A stretch of DNA of 38,792 nucleotides. Origin: Rhodopirellula sp. (GTDB taxonomy: Bacteria; Planctomycetota; Planctomycetia; Planctomycetales; Planctomycetaceae). Shown here one piece after another: positions 8,649 through 17,160 of the stretch (position 1 is the stretch's first letter; the number at the start of each line of letters is the position of its first letter). Position numbers and translations under genes: made by a program. A model generated the notes under the pieces. The model was not told where the DNA came from. It saw only the letters and a list, made by a program, of their open reading frames with translations, and did no database searches. Where the stretch lies: the NCBI GenBank assembly GCA_013203845.1, contig JABMPE010000327.1, forward strand, positions 1 through 38,792, given 5' to 3'.

Positions 8649-10066
8649 CTCACCCATTCAACGCATCGTCCAACAACGCCTGCCCCGGACCAGACGGTCG
8701 GCGCGGGTTCATGAAAATGGGGCTGGCTGGTTTCGCCTCGTTAAGTCTGCCCGGCATGTTGCGGCTCAAGGCCGCCAGCGCCGCGCCGCAGACTGGTGAG
8801 AAGACCGCAGTGATTATGGTCTGGCAGCCGGGTGGATGTTCGCACATCGATACGTACGATCCAAAACCACAGGCAGGCAGCGAGTACCGCGGACCGTTCA
8901 GCACAATTCCGACCAAGGTGCCCGGCATGCACTTTACGGAGCTGCTGCCGATGCAGGCGAAGATCGCCCACAAGTTTACCGTGCTGCGTTCAATGCGTCA
9001 GGGCGCGGGCGGGCATCCTGCTGGTTCCATGCAGATGCTGTCGGGCGATTCGGACACACGCGACAAACCAAAGCCACGGCTGCCGGACTGGATGTCGGTC
9101 ACCAATTACCTGCGTTCGCTGGAAGGTCCGCGCACAGTTCCGCTACCGGCTTATGTCGGAGTCAACCCGCCGACCTCTTACAACGGTCCGGCTTATCTCG
9201 GTGATGCGTACTCGCCGTTTTCGGTGACCGGAGATCCCAACCTTCCGAACTTTGTCGTACCGAACATTGGGCTGACCGATCAGACGGAAGTCAAGCATCT
9301 CGGTCGGCGCGCGTCGCTCAGGCAAAACCTGGACACGCTGGAACGAGCGTTCGACCAGGCCGGTGAACTGCAGGCGCTGGACGAGTTTGAAACTCAGGCC
9401 ATGACTCTGCTGACCAATCCCAAAACCAAAGACGCCTTTGATCTGAGCAAAGAAGATGATCGCACCCGAGACCGTTACGGTCGCAACACTTGGGGGCAGC
9501 AGTTGCTGCTGGCTCGGCGGTTGGTCGAAGCGGGCGTCGAGGTGCTGACTTCCAGTCTGCGAGGTCCGTTGTGTGGTCGCGTCCAGAACTGGGATGACCA
9601 CGCGGTCAATCATCACGTTTTTGACGCGTTGCGGTTCCGTGCTCAGGCCTATGACCAGGCCGTGTCGGCGTTGATCGAAGACATCTACGATCGAGGTCTC
9701 GACAAGCGAGTGCTCGTTGTTGTGACGGGCGAGTTTGGCCGGACTCCTAAGATCAACTACCAGCCCAGCACAGGTGCCGGCAACGCCAGCGCTCCAGCGG
9801 GAACAAAGCAACCGGGACGAGACCATTGGCCGCGAGCATTCTCCAACATCTGGGCCGGTGGCGGAATTGAAACGGGGCGTTTCATCGGAGGGACCGACAA
9901 ACGAGGCGAGGACTCGATCGAGCGAATCTGCAGCGCGGGCGATTTCCTGTCGACGATTTATCACCACCTGGGAATCGATTCGTCAAAGATCGCGATTAAA
10001 GACTTTAACGGACGTCCGACACCAATCGTCGACCACGGTAAACCGATTCCTGAACTGATCGGGTAA
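8645..10066 (+). CDS. DUF1501 protein with Tat signal, cassette A
   Basis: This 473-residue protein starts inside the ATGA overlap (8645-8648) with the PPC gene, which suggests translational coupling. The N-terminus has RRGFMKMGLAGFASL after a short CPGP lead, the usual twin-arginine signal of DUF1501 proteins. The body follows the alkaline phosphatase/sulfatase-like fold. QPGGCSHIDTYDP lies near residues 61-73, GEFGRTPKIN comes later, and GRDHWPRAFSNIWAGGG follows it. These aspartate and histidine residues sit where metal ligands sit in that fold, but no sulfatase-type CxPxR cysteine is visible. The enzymatic role is unproven. Export by Tat suggests folding with cofactor in the cytoplasm before transport. 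Confidence 0.9.
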   Translation: MTHPFNASSNNACPGPDGRRGFMKMGLAGFASLSLPGMLRLKAASAAPQTGEKTAVIMVWQPGGCSHIDTYDPKPQAGSEYRGPFSTIPTKVPGMHFTELLPMQAKIAHKFTVLRSMRQGAGGHPAGSMQMLSGDSDTRDKPKPRLPDWMSVTNYLRSLEGPRTVPLPAYVGVNPPTSYNGPAYLGDAYSPFSVTGDPNLPNFVVPNIGLTDQTEVKHLGRRASLRQNLDTLERAFDQAGELQALDEFETQAMTLLTNPKTKDAFDLSKEDDRTRDRYGRNTWGQQLLLARRLVEAGVEVLTSSLRGPLCGRVQNWDDHAVNHHVFDALRFRAQAYDQAVSALIEDIYDRGLDKRVLVVVTGEFGRTPKINYQPSTGAGNASAPAGTKQPGRDHWPRAFSNIWAGGGIETGRFIGGTDKRGEDSIERICSAGDFLSTIYHHLGIDSSKIAIKDFNGRPTPIVDHGKPIPELIG

Positions 10067-10076
10067 GTTCTGTTTG

Positions 10077-10493
10077 TTAAGCGAGCATCGCCCACGCGGT
10101 CGCTACTGGAATCGCGATTCCCAGAAGCACCGCACCAAGACAACCCGATCCGGACTGAGCCATCAGGCCACTGTCGACGCCGATTTTATCGACAATCTCT
10201 TTGGAGTCTTTCAGACCGCGTCCGGTGCGCTCGCGAACCAGCTTGACGGCCAGTAGGGCATTTCCCTGCCCGAGTAATTCTTTCACTTCGTCGACAAGCT
10301 CGGGATCGTCCGCCGCGATTCTTTCAGCCGAGGGTTCACCATTAAGCGTGCCGCCAGCAGCCAGAGCTTCGACGGCGTCTTTCGCTTCGGCAAGTCCGGT
10401 ACCCGTTCGTTCGCGGTACACTTTGATCGCCTCGATCTTGCTGCCGGAATCCAGCAACTGGCGAATCTCTTCCTCGAAGTCTTCCTGATTCAT
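10077..10493 (-). CDS. Membrane-anchored protein with two ribosomal L7/L12 C-terminal-domain-like repeats
   Basis: This 138-residue protein starts at the ATG at 10493, with AGAGGA upstream. Two repeats, about residues 19-44 (KIEAIKVYRERTGTGLAEAK) and 79-105 (AVKLVRERTGRGLKDSKEIV), match the bL12 C-terminal pattern KIxVIKxVRExTGLGLKEAK. A single hydrophobic segment, about 119-137, closes the protein, which gives a tail-anchored or C-terminally membrane-bound layout. The N-terminal dimerisation domain of true bL12 is absent, so it is not ribosomal protein L12. Known: such L12-like domains occur in uncharacterised proteins of many phyla. It lies on the strand opposite the two cassettes, ends 10 bases from the DUF1501 stop, and is convergent with it. 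Confidence 0.8.
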   Translation of the reverse strand: MNQEDFEEEIRQLLDSGSKIEAIKVYRERTGTGLAEAKDAVEALAAGGTLNGEPSAERIAADDPELVDEVKELLGQGNALLAVKLVRERTGRGLKDSKEIVDKIGVDSGLMAQSGSGCLGAVLLGIAIPVATAWAMLA

Positions 10494-10755
10494 GGCTGGA
10501 CATCCTCTTTCTGGAGTTCCAAGTCGACCGAAATGGGTACTGGTGTCTGCGGACCGTCGCAATTTCGCCGCGAAATCTCAAGGTTAACATCATTCAGGTT
10601 TGAAGATTGCGGAAGTACCAATGGACCGACTGGGACAGCTCGCTTTGGTGGTTTCGTCGCGAATATTAATGGCAGATTGAGTCGTATCGGCAAATGCTGA
10701 TACACTCACTCGCCCGCGATTTACCACTCAGCCACGTTTGCCCTGAAGGCACCGC

Positions 10756-13173
10756 ATGATTTCTGCGCGATTCATTCTGCTCGCTTGCCTGGTGGGGATT
10801 CCTGTGGCAGGTGTCCGGGCAGTGGATGCTGGCGACGAGCGATCACTTCACGTCTCTCCAAATCCGATTCGATTGAATGCGTCGAACCCGCGGCAGCAGA
10901 TCATTATCACCGCGACCAGAGACGGACGCGAGATCGACGCCACCCGCTCGGCCCAGCTTCAGATTACCTCTGGCGCCGCGCTGTTGAACGGTTCGGTAGT
11001 ATCCGCCAGTCAGGACGGCCAGACGGAATTGATCGTGCGTCTCGACGACGACACCCTGCGCGTTCCCGTTATCGTCGAAGGCACGTCGTCGGTTTATCCC
11101 GTGCATTTTGTAAATGATGTGGTGCCGCTGTTGTCGAAACTTGGCTGTAACAGTGGTGGTTGTCACGGCAAGGCTTCGGGACAGAACGGATTCAAGTTGT
11201 CGGTATTCGGCTTTGATCCGCATGCTGATTTTTCAGCGCTCAGCCGAGAGTCGCGAGGTCGGCGAGTTTTCACGGGCGACCCCGAACACAGCCTGCTGAT
11301 TCTCAAGGCCATCGGACTGACCGCTCACGGCGGCGGACGGCGTTGCATCCCAGGTTCGGCAGATCATGAGCTGCTCAGCAACTGGATTCGACAGGGGATG
11401 CCCTGGGGAGACGACTCGGCTCCGACGGTGGCTTCAGTTCGTGTTGAGCCGGTTGATCGAGTTCTCGGACGCTCCGCCGATCAGCAGCTGGTTGTCACCG
11501 CCGTTTACTCAGACGGCTCAATGAGAGATGTCACCGACGCGGCGGCGTTCAGCACGAACTCGCCGGTTGTGGCGGATGTCGATTCCGGCGGGTTGGTTCA
11601 TACCGGCACCGTGCCCGGACCAGCGGCGATCACCGTGAACTATATGGGACAGGTCGCGGTCGCTCGGATACTCGTTCCACAGGACGTTCCCGCTGGCTCG
11701 TTTCCCGATCTGCCCGCAAACCCGATCGATCGTATGGTCTGGCGCGAGCTGCAACGGCTGGGGATTCTGCCGTCAGAACGTTGTGACGATTCAACATTCC
11801 TGCGCCGTACCACCCTCCGAGTTCTTGGTCGGTTGCCGAGTCTCGACGAAGTGCGAGCGTTTCTCGCGGATGACACGTCCGACAAGCGTCAGCGCACGAT
11901 CGATGCGTTTCTTGAACGAGAAGAGTTTGCCGATTTTCAGGCACTCAAATGGGCAGACATCCTCCTGGTGGATCGGGTTTCTCTCGGCGAACGAGGCGCG
12001 TACGAATTTCACCAGTGGCTGCGGAAGCAGATGGCGGACAACCGGCCTTACGACGAATGGGTTCACGAGTTACTGACGGCGACAGGTATTTCCGGCAAGT
12101 ACGGGCCGGTCAATTTTTTCCGGGCCATGCGAACGCCGGACGAACTCACACGCGGCGTCAGTCAGGCGTTCCTCGGCATCCGCATGGACTGCGCTCAGTG
12201 TCATCACCATCCGTTTGAGAAGTGGGGGCAGGAAGATTTCTATGGGCTATCGGGTTTCTTCAACGGGCTCCAGCAGAAGAAACTTTCGAGCACTCGCGAG
12301 CTGGTTTTTCATGCGGGTTACCGTCCCACGAAAATGCCACAAACTGAAATTGTCGTCGTCACACGCCCGCCCGGCGGAGAACCGATTGATACGACCGCTG
12401 CCGACCCTCGCGTGCAACTGGCCGATTGGATGACCGCTCCGGAAAATCCGATGTTTGCGCGGCTGGTCGCAAATCGTCTGTGGAAGCAGTTTCTGGGACG
12501 CGGCCTGGTTGATCCCGTCGACGATCTTCGATCGACCAATCCTGCGTCCAACGAGCCGCTACTGAATTATCTGACGCAGCAGGTCGTTGAAAACAGGTTC
12601 GATCTTAAGTCGGTCATGCGACTGATTCTGAACTCGCAGACGTACCAGCTTTCCAGCGTATCGAACGCGTCTAACCTTCGCGACGAGCAGAATTTCTCAC
12701 ACTACCTCGAAGAGCGGCTCCCGGCGGAAGTCCTGCTCGACGCCATTTGCGATGTCACGGGCGTCCCGGAAAAGTTCCCCGGCATGCCGGCTGGAACGCG
12801 AGCAATTCAGGTCTGGGACAACCGCTTCCCGTCGTACTTCCTGGATACGTTCGGTCGGTCTGCCCGGCAATCACCGTGTGAATGTGGAAAGTCAGGAGCG
12901 CCGACGATGTCGCAGGCACTGCACCTGATGAATGCGCCGGAAATCTCCGCAAAGCTGTCAGCGACGCAAGGTCGGCTGGCCACACTCGTGGCGAATGAAA
13001 CGAGGTCCAACGACATCCTTAACGAGTTGGCTCTGGCTGCCTGGGCTCGGCTACCCAATGACGGGGAACGAGCTGCGGCGGCGAAGATCTTCTCGCAGAC
13101 AGACCAGCGTCAGGCGTCCGAAGATTTGCTGTGGGCGATCCTCAATTCCTATGACTTTCTGTTTGTCCGATGA
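10756..13173 (+). CDS. DUF1549/DUF1553 secreted cytochrome-like protein, cassette B
   Basis: This 805-residue paralogue of the cassette A protein starts at the ATG at 10756 with GAAGG upstream. The signal peptide (1-22) is followed by an extra Ig-like beta region (about 30-112) that the cassette A copy lacks. Then come the N-terminal heme-like motif C131-x4-C136-H137, a Big2-like domain (about 225-308), DUF1549 (about 320-510) with CAQCH at 479-483, and DUF1553 to the end. HHHPFEKW after the heme motif is nearly the same as HHHPFERW in cassette A. The stop is 7 bases before the next start, so the two genes are very likely co-transcribed. The molecular role is unproven, and periplasmic electron transfer is an inference. 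Confidence 0.9.
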   Translation: MISARFILLACLVGIPVAGVRAVDAGDERSLHVSPNPIRLNASNPRQQIIITATRDGREIDATRSAQLQITSGAALLNGSVVSASQDGQTELIVRLDDDTLRVPVIVEGTSSVYPVHFVNDVVPLLSKLGCNSGGCHGKASGQNGFKLSVFGFDPHADFSALSRESRGRRVFTGDPEHSLLILKAIGLTAHGGGRRCIPGSADHELLSNWIRQGMPWGDDSAPTVASVRVEPVDRVLGRSADQQLVVTAVYSDGSMRDVTDAAAFSTNSPVVADVDSGGLVHTGTVPGPAAITVNYMGQVAVARILVPQDVPAGSFPDLPANPIDRMVWRELQRLGILPSERCDDSTFLRRTTLRVLGRLPSLDEVRAFLADDTSDKRQRTIDAFLEREEFADFQALKWADILLVDRVSLGERGAYEFHQWLRKQMADNRPYDEWVHELLTATGISGKYGPVNFFRAMRTPDELTRGVSQAFLGIRMDCAQCHHHPFEKWGQEDFYGLSGFFNGLQQKKLSSTRELVFHAGYRPTKMPQTEIVVVTRPPGGEPIDTTAADPRVQLADWMTAPENPMFARLVANRLWKQFLGRGLVDPVDDLRSTNPASNEPLLNYLTQQVVENRFDLKSVMRLILNSQTYQLSSVSNASNLRDEQNFSHYLEERLPAEVLLDAICDVTGVPEKFPGMPAGTRAIQVWDNRFPSYFLDTFGRSARQSPCECGKSGAPTMSQALHLMNAPEISAKLSATQGRLATLVANETRSNDILNELALAAWARLPNDGERAAAAKIFSQTDQRQASEDLLWAILNSYDFLFVR

Positions 13174-13180
13174 GGCCAGC

Positions 13181-14500
13181 ATGAATCTGTGTGGTAACCG
13201 CTTTTCCCGTCGCGAACTCCTCAGACTCGGCTCGATTGCCGGGCTGAGCATGGCCGAGATTCTTCATCTGCAGAAAGTGGCTCCTGCGGCGGATGTAAAG
13301 TCGCGTGACGATGTGAACTGTATCTTCCTCTTTATTGTCGGAGGCATGCCTCATCAGGACATGTGGGATTTGAAGCCAAACGCACCGCAGGGAATCCGCG
13401 GCGACTTCAATCCGATCAGCACGTCTGTTCCTGGAATTCAGCTGGGGGATGTCATTCCTCAAACGGCGACTGTCGCTGACAAGTTTGCGATTCTGCGGAG
13501 CCTGACTCATTCAGACTCGGACCACGGTCGCGGTTTTCACACGATGATGACGGGAAAAAAGCCGGGTCCCAGCGACTTCAACGGCAACAACAAAAACAAC
13601 AACGATCACCCGTGTGTCGGTTCGATGGTTGCGAAACTCGGCAAACCTGGAGCACTGCCACCATACATCTCGCTGCCGAATTTCCTCAACAGCGGCGGAC
13701 CGTCGTTTCTGGGACCGAGTTACGGGCCGTTCACGATTGAAGCGGATCCCGCCGCGCCCGAGTTCGCCGTGCGGGACATCACGCTGCCGACGTCGGTGAC
13801 CGATGAGCGAAGTCGCCGACGTCAGGACGCGTTGCGAGCGTTCAACCAGTTCGAAGCGGGAGCCGAACGAGCGGGCCGTCAGGTCCAGGCTCTCGATCAG
13901 TTCTATCAGAAAGCCGCGAATCTGATGACCTCGCAGAAAGCCAAAGAGGCGTTCGACATCACTCGCGAATCAGAAGCGACGCGCGAGAAATACGGCATGT
14001 CGAGCATCGGGCAGTGTTGCCTGCTCGCACGGCGAATGGTCGAAGCTGGCTGCCGTTTCGTGAGTGTCGAAAACGGTCACTGGGACACGCATCGCAAAAA
14101 CACGTACAGCCTTCGGGAGCTGCTGTGTCCAGCGTTCGATCAGGCCGTGCCGGCGTTACTCAATGATCTTTCGGACCGCGGCATGCTGGAAAAGACGCTG
14201 GTCGTCATCAGCACGGAATTTGGTCGCACGCCGCGGATCAATGATCTGCTCGGGCGGGATCACTGGCCGAACGCGTTTTCTATCGTGATGGCGGGGGCTG
14301 GTATTCGGGGCGGGCAGGTCATCGGAGCGACTGACAAGATCGCCGGTGAAGTGGTTGACCGACCGATCACGGCTCCGGACATGGCTGCGACAATTCTCTA
14401 TGCGCTGGGAATTGACCACGAACAGATTCTGCACACACCGCTTGGTCGACCGGTGGCGCTGGCCGATGGCGGACGACCGGTTTACGAGTTGTTCGGATAA
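13181..14500 (+). CDS. DUF1501 protein with Tat signal, cassette B
   Basis: This protein is 439 residues long from the ATG at 13181, with GAGG just upstream at the previous stop. The frame stays open far upstream into the DUF1549 gene, but that part is a shadow. The twin-arginine signal RRELLRLGSIAGLSM lies near residues 10-24. The fold markers are FIVGGMPHQDMWDLKP, TEFGRTPRIN and GRDHWPNAFSIVMAGAG, equivalent to those in the cassette A copy. It carries a Pro-His-Gln-Asp set where the A copy has Ser-His-Ile-Asp, so the two may differ at the presumed metal site. The pairing with a DUF1549/1553 gene is the standard planctomycete arrangement. Confidence 0.9.
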   Translation: MNLCGNRFSRRELLRLGSIAGLSMAEILHLQKVAPAADVKSRDDVNCIFLFIVGGMPHQDMWDLKPNAPQGIRGDFNPISTSVPGIQLGDVIPQTATVADKFAILRSLTHSDSDHGRGFHTMMTGKKPGPSDFNGNNKNNNDHPCVGSMVAKLGKPGALPPYISLPNFLNSGGPSFLGPSYGPFTIEADPAAPEFAVRDITLPTSVTDERSRRRQDALRAFNQFEAGAERAGRQVQALDQFYQKAANLMTSQKAKEAFDITRESEATREKYGMSSIGQCCLLARRMVEAGCRFVSVENGHWDTHRKNTYSLRELLCPAFDQAVPALLNDLSDRGMLEKTLVVISTEFGRTPRINDLLGRDHWPNAFSIVMAGAGIRGGQVIGATDKIAGEVVDRPITAPDMAATILYALGIDHEQILHTPLGRPVALADGGRPVYELFG

Positions 14501-14530
14501 GCCTCAGGACTGACGGTACTGACGGTTTTC

Positions 14531-14603
14531 AACCACAAAAGACGCGCATTACACGAAAGCTTGTTCTTCATTTCTTTTCGTGTAATGCGAGTCTTTTGTG
14601 GTT
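14531..14603. repeat. Long hairpin of two 28-bp inverted arms
   Basis: The left arm is 14531-14558 and the right arm 14576-14603. They are complementary with a single mismatch around a 17-base loop. Each arm starts AACCACAAAAGAC or its partner and ends in TACACGAAA. This wording resembles dispersed intergenic repeats built from CACGAAA-type units that I recall from many bacterial genomes. The right arm is followed by a T-rich stretch, so it may act as a transcription terminator between the DUF1501 and PPC genes of cassette B. It could also be a REP-like or miniature mobile element. Confidence 0.85.
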
Positions 14604-14647
14604 TCTGCTTTTCTTCATAGAACCTGCTCGACACTTTGGAGAGCTCC

Positions 14648-17050
14648 GTGATCAACCTGAGAAAGTTACTGGTCGGACTCCTTCTGGCTGTTCGGTTTTT
14701 CTGTAGCGGGAACGTTTTCGCACAGCCGAAGCCGGGTTACTCGCCATCCAGCACGCACATCTTTCCCGCCGGTGGTCAACGCGGCACGACTGTCAAAGTC
14801 CGGGTCGGCGCTGAATGCATTCCTCCGGGGGCCGATTTTCTCGCAACCGGGTCGGGCCTTTCCAGAGGCGGGCGACTGTCCGAGCAGGTGTTTGCGGAAG
14901 GAGAGAAGTCTCCGCAACGAGAGCCGACGATCACGCCCATCTCGTACCCTCGAGAGTGGGCGTCGGAGTTGACAATCGACGCGGATGCACCGCTTGGTCC
15001 GGCGTACTGGCGATTGAACTGTGCCCAGGGCGGCACCGGATCACGACCCTTTCTGATCGGTGACCTGCCGGAGTTCATCGAAACCGAATCGAACTCATCC
15101 TTCGAAAAGGCTGAGCAGGTCAAGCTGCCGATCACGGTCAACGGGCAGATTTTCGGCGAGCGGGATGTCGACTGCTTTCGCTTTACTGCTGAAGCCGGAC
15201 AGATTGTTTCGTGCGAAGTGATTGCTGGTCGAATTGGCTCGCGGCTCGATCCGGTGGTTGAGTTGCTCGACACCAACGGGCGAAAAGTGGAAGCCGAACT
15301 GGCTCATGTCGGAACCGATCCGGTACTCGTCTTCTGGTCGAAGTCGACTGCTGAATATGTCCTGCGAATTGCCAATGTGACGTTTGGCGGAAGCGTCGCT
15401 CATGTTTACAGAATCAACATTCGACCGGAGCCATTTCCGAGGCTGGTTCTACCAGGTGGTGTAGCGAGGTCAACACTTTCGGCAAACAGTCTTCAGGTTC
15501 ATTGGCTGACCGGAGGCCGCGACAAACTGCAGGAGTCTCTCGATGTGACCCTGCCCGAACCGGCCATCACCAAAACCCGCTGGACTTTCTTTGATACAAC
15601 GATCCGACCGTTGACGCTCAGCGTTGATAACCATCCGACAGGAGTCGAGGAAGAACCGAATGATGATCATGATGAGCCACAGCGGGTCGATTCTCCGACC
15701 GTTCTGTACGGTCAGTTCCGTTCGGCGACTGACCGAGACTACTTCGTTGTTTCAGCAAAGCAGGGCGAACGTTTCAGGATTGAGGCTTCTGCGTGGCCGC
15801 CAGGAACACCGACTCTCCCGGTCGTTTCTATCGCTACGCGCGCCGGGAAGTCGCTGAAAGAGTCACGAGCGGTTTCGGCAGACGACGGCGTTGCAGAAGT
15901 TGTCTGGTCGGCGAAAAACGATGGGGATGTCCTCGTGCAGCTTCAGGACCTTCGACATGGAGTCCGCGGCGGAACAGAATTCGGCTGGCGGCTTGTGATC
16001 GCGCCGGACGAACCAAATTTCGCCCTCGAATCAGCGACGGATTCTCTGATCGTCACACAAGGCAAGTCGTCGACGATCGAAATCAAAGCTCGTCGCGACG
16101 GCGGACTCGTTGAGCCGATCGAACTGGCGTTCGAAAGTTTACCGGAAGGCGTTACCGTCGAAGCGGCCGTCATCCCCAAAGGTAAATCGTCAGCGAAGGT
16201 AAAAGTCACTGCCGCTGACGATGTTCCGTCGGTCAGTTTTCCGCTGCGTGTTATCGGTAAGGCCAGTTCCGGCGAGACCACCATTGAGCGAATTGCGAAG
16301 TGTCGGCATCTGGGAGTCGATGATGAGGGGGTTGCGATTGGTTCTCCGACGACGGAAACGCTGCACCTGTCCGTTCAGTACAAGCCCCTGTTTCGATTGT
16401 TCTGCGAAGAGGCCTACCTTTACGCGCATCGCGGCTCGGTCTTTCCATACCCGATGGAAGTCGAGCGGTTGAACGGTTTCGACGGACTGATTCGAATTCA
16501 GCAAGGAGACCGGCAGAATCGCGACATGGACGGCGTCGAAATGTTCGACGCGATGATCAAGCCTGGCGAAACGGCCACGATCCTGCCGATTTATCTGCCC
16601 GAAACAATGGCGATCAACGTGCAGTCGCAGTCGCAGTTGTATTCCCAGGCCTGGGCGAGTTTCACGGATCCTCAGGGAAAAGAGCAATCAGTGCTCGTGC
16701 TTGCTGACAAACGCAACATGCTTCGTACGATGCCGCCAGTCGTGAAACTGAGATCGATCGACGAATCCATTTCGGCGGCTGCGGGAGAAACCGTTTCATG
16801 CCGACTGCGACTGCAAAGGACAAGTAACTTTGGCGGCCCGATGCAGGTGGAGTTGCTTCACCCGTTGTCAGATTCGTGCGTCGAAGTCGGCACGGCGATG
16901 TTTGCAGCAGGTGCCAATGAAACAACAGTCCCTGTTAAAGTGTCCTCAGCGAAATCCGACAGCCCCATTACACTTCGCTTTCGAGCAACCGGTCAACTGG
17001 AAGATCGGATTCTCATTTCGGAAACGGAAGTGACGTTGAATACTGAGTAG
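14648..17050 (+). CDS. Large secreted PPC-domain protein, cassette B
   Basis: This protein is about 800 residues long. I chose the GTG at 14648 because GGAGAG lies just upstream and the protein then opens directly with a signal peptide (about 1-25, ending in VFAQ). A TTG at 14636 overlaps that ribosome binding site. Domains mirror the cassette A protein: an Ig-like start, then two PPC-type beta domains at about 150-255 and 325-440. The second is introduced by EEEPNDDHDEPQRV, and several beta-sandwich regions follow. The alanine-rich coiled coil near the C-terminus of the A copy is absent. No catalytic motif is seen. Gene order differs from cassette A, because here the PPC gene is last and sits behind the hairpin. 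Confidence 0.85.
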   Translation: MINLRKLLVGLLLAVRFFCSGNVFAQPKPGYSPSSTHIFPAGGQRGTTVKVRVGAECIPPGADFLATGSGLSRGGRLSEQVFAEGEKSPQREPTITPISYPREWASELTIDADAPLGPAYWRLNCAQGGTGSRPFLIGDLPEFIETESNSSFEKAEQVKLPITVNGQIFGERDVDCFRFTAEAGQIVSCEVIAGRIGSRLDPVVELLDTNGRKVEAELAHVGTDPVLVFWSKSTAEYVLRIANVTFGGSVAHVYRINIRPEPFPRLVLPGGVARSTLSANSLQVHWLTGGRDKLQESLDVTLPEPAITKTRWTFFDTTIRPLTLSVDNHPTGVEEEPNDDHDEPQRVDSPTVLYGQFRSATDRDYFVVSAKQGERFRIEASAWPPGTPTLPVVSIATRAGKSLKESRAVSADDGVAEVVWSAKNDGDVLVQLQDLRHGVRGGTEFGWRLVIAPDEPNFALESATDSLIVTQGKSSTIEIKARRDGGLVEPIELAFESLPEGVTVEAAVIPKGKSSAKVKVTAADDVPSVSFPLRVIGKASSGETTIERIAKCRHLGVDDEGVAIGSPTTETLHLSVQYKPLFRLFCEEAYLYAHRGSVFPYPMEVERLNGFDGLIRIQQGDRQNRDMDGVEMFDAMIKPGETATILPIYLPETMAINVQSQSQLYSQAWASFTDPQGKEQSVLVLADKRNMLRTMPPVVKLRSIDESISAAAGETVSCRLRLQRTSNFGGPMQVELLHPLSDSCVEVGTAMFAAGANETTVPVKVSSAKSDSPITLRFRATGQLEDRILISETEVTLNTE

Positions 17051-17160
17051 TCGTGTTCAGTCTGTTGTTTCTTCAGCAGTAGCCATCTCGTGCTTTGAGT
17101 GCGTAGACGGATCAGACAGCGACTAATCCTCTGCTTACTTCGCCAGGCTGTTTGAGATCA

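Noticed and set aside
9143-9967. Long - strand open frame (274 codons) inside the DUF1501 gene
   Set aside because: It is antisense to strongly conserved DUF1501 sequence and its translation has no recognisable motif.
12932-13180. Upstream extension of the cassette B DUF1501 gene
   Set aside because: The frame is open but overlaps the DUF1549/1553 gene. The ATG at 13181 gives the expected Tat signal right at the N-terminus.
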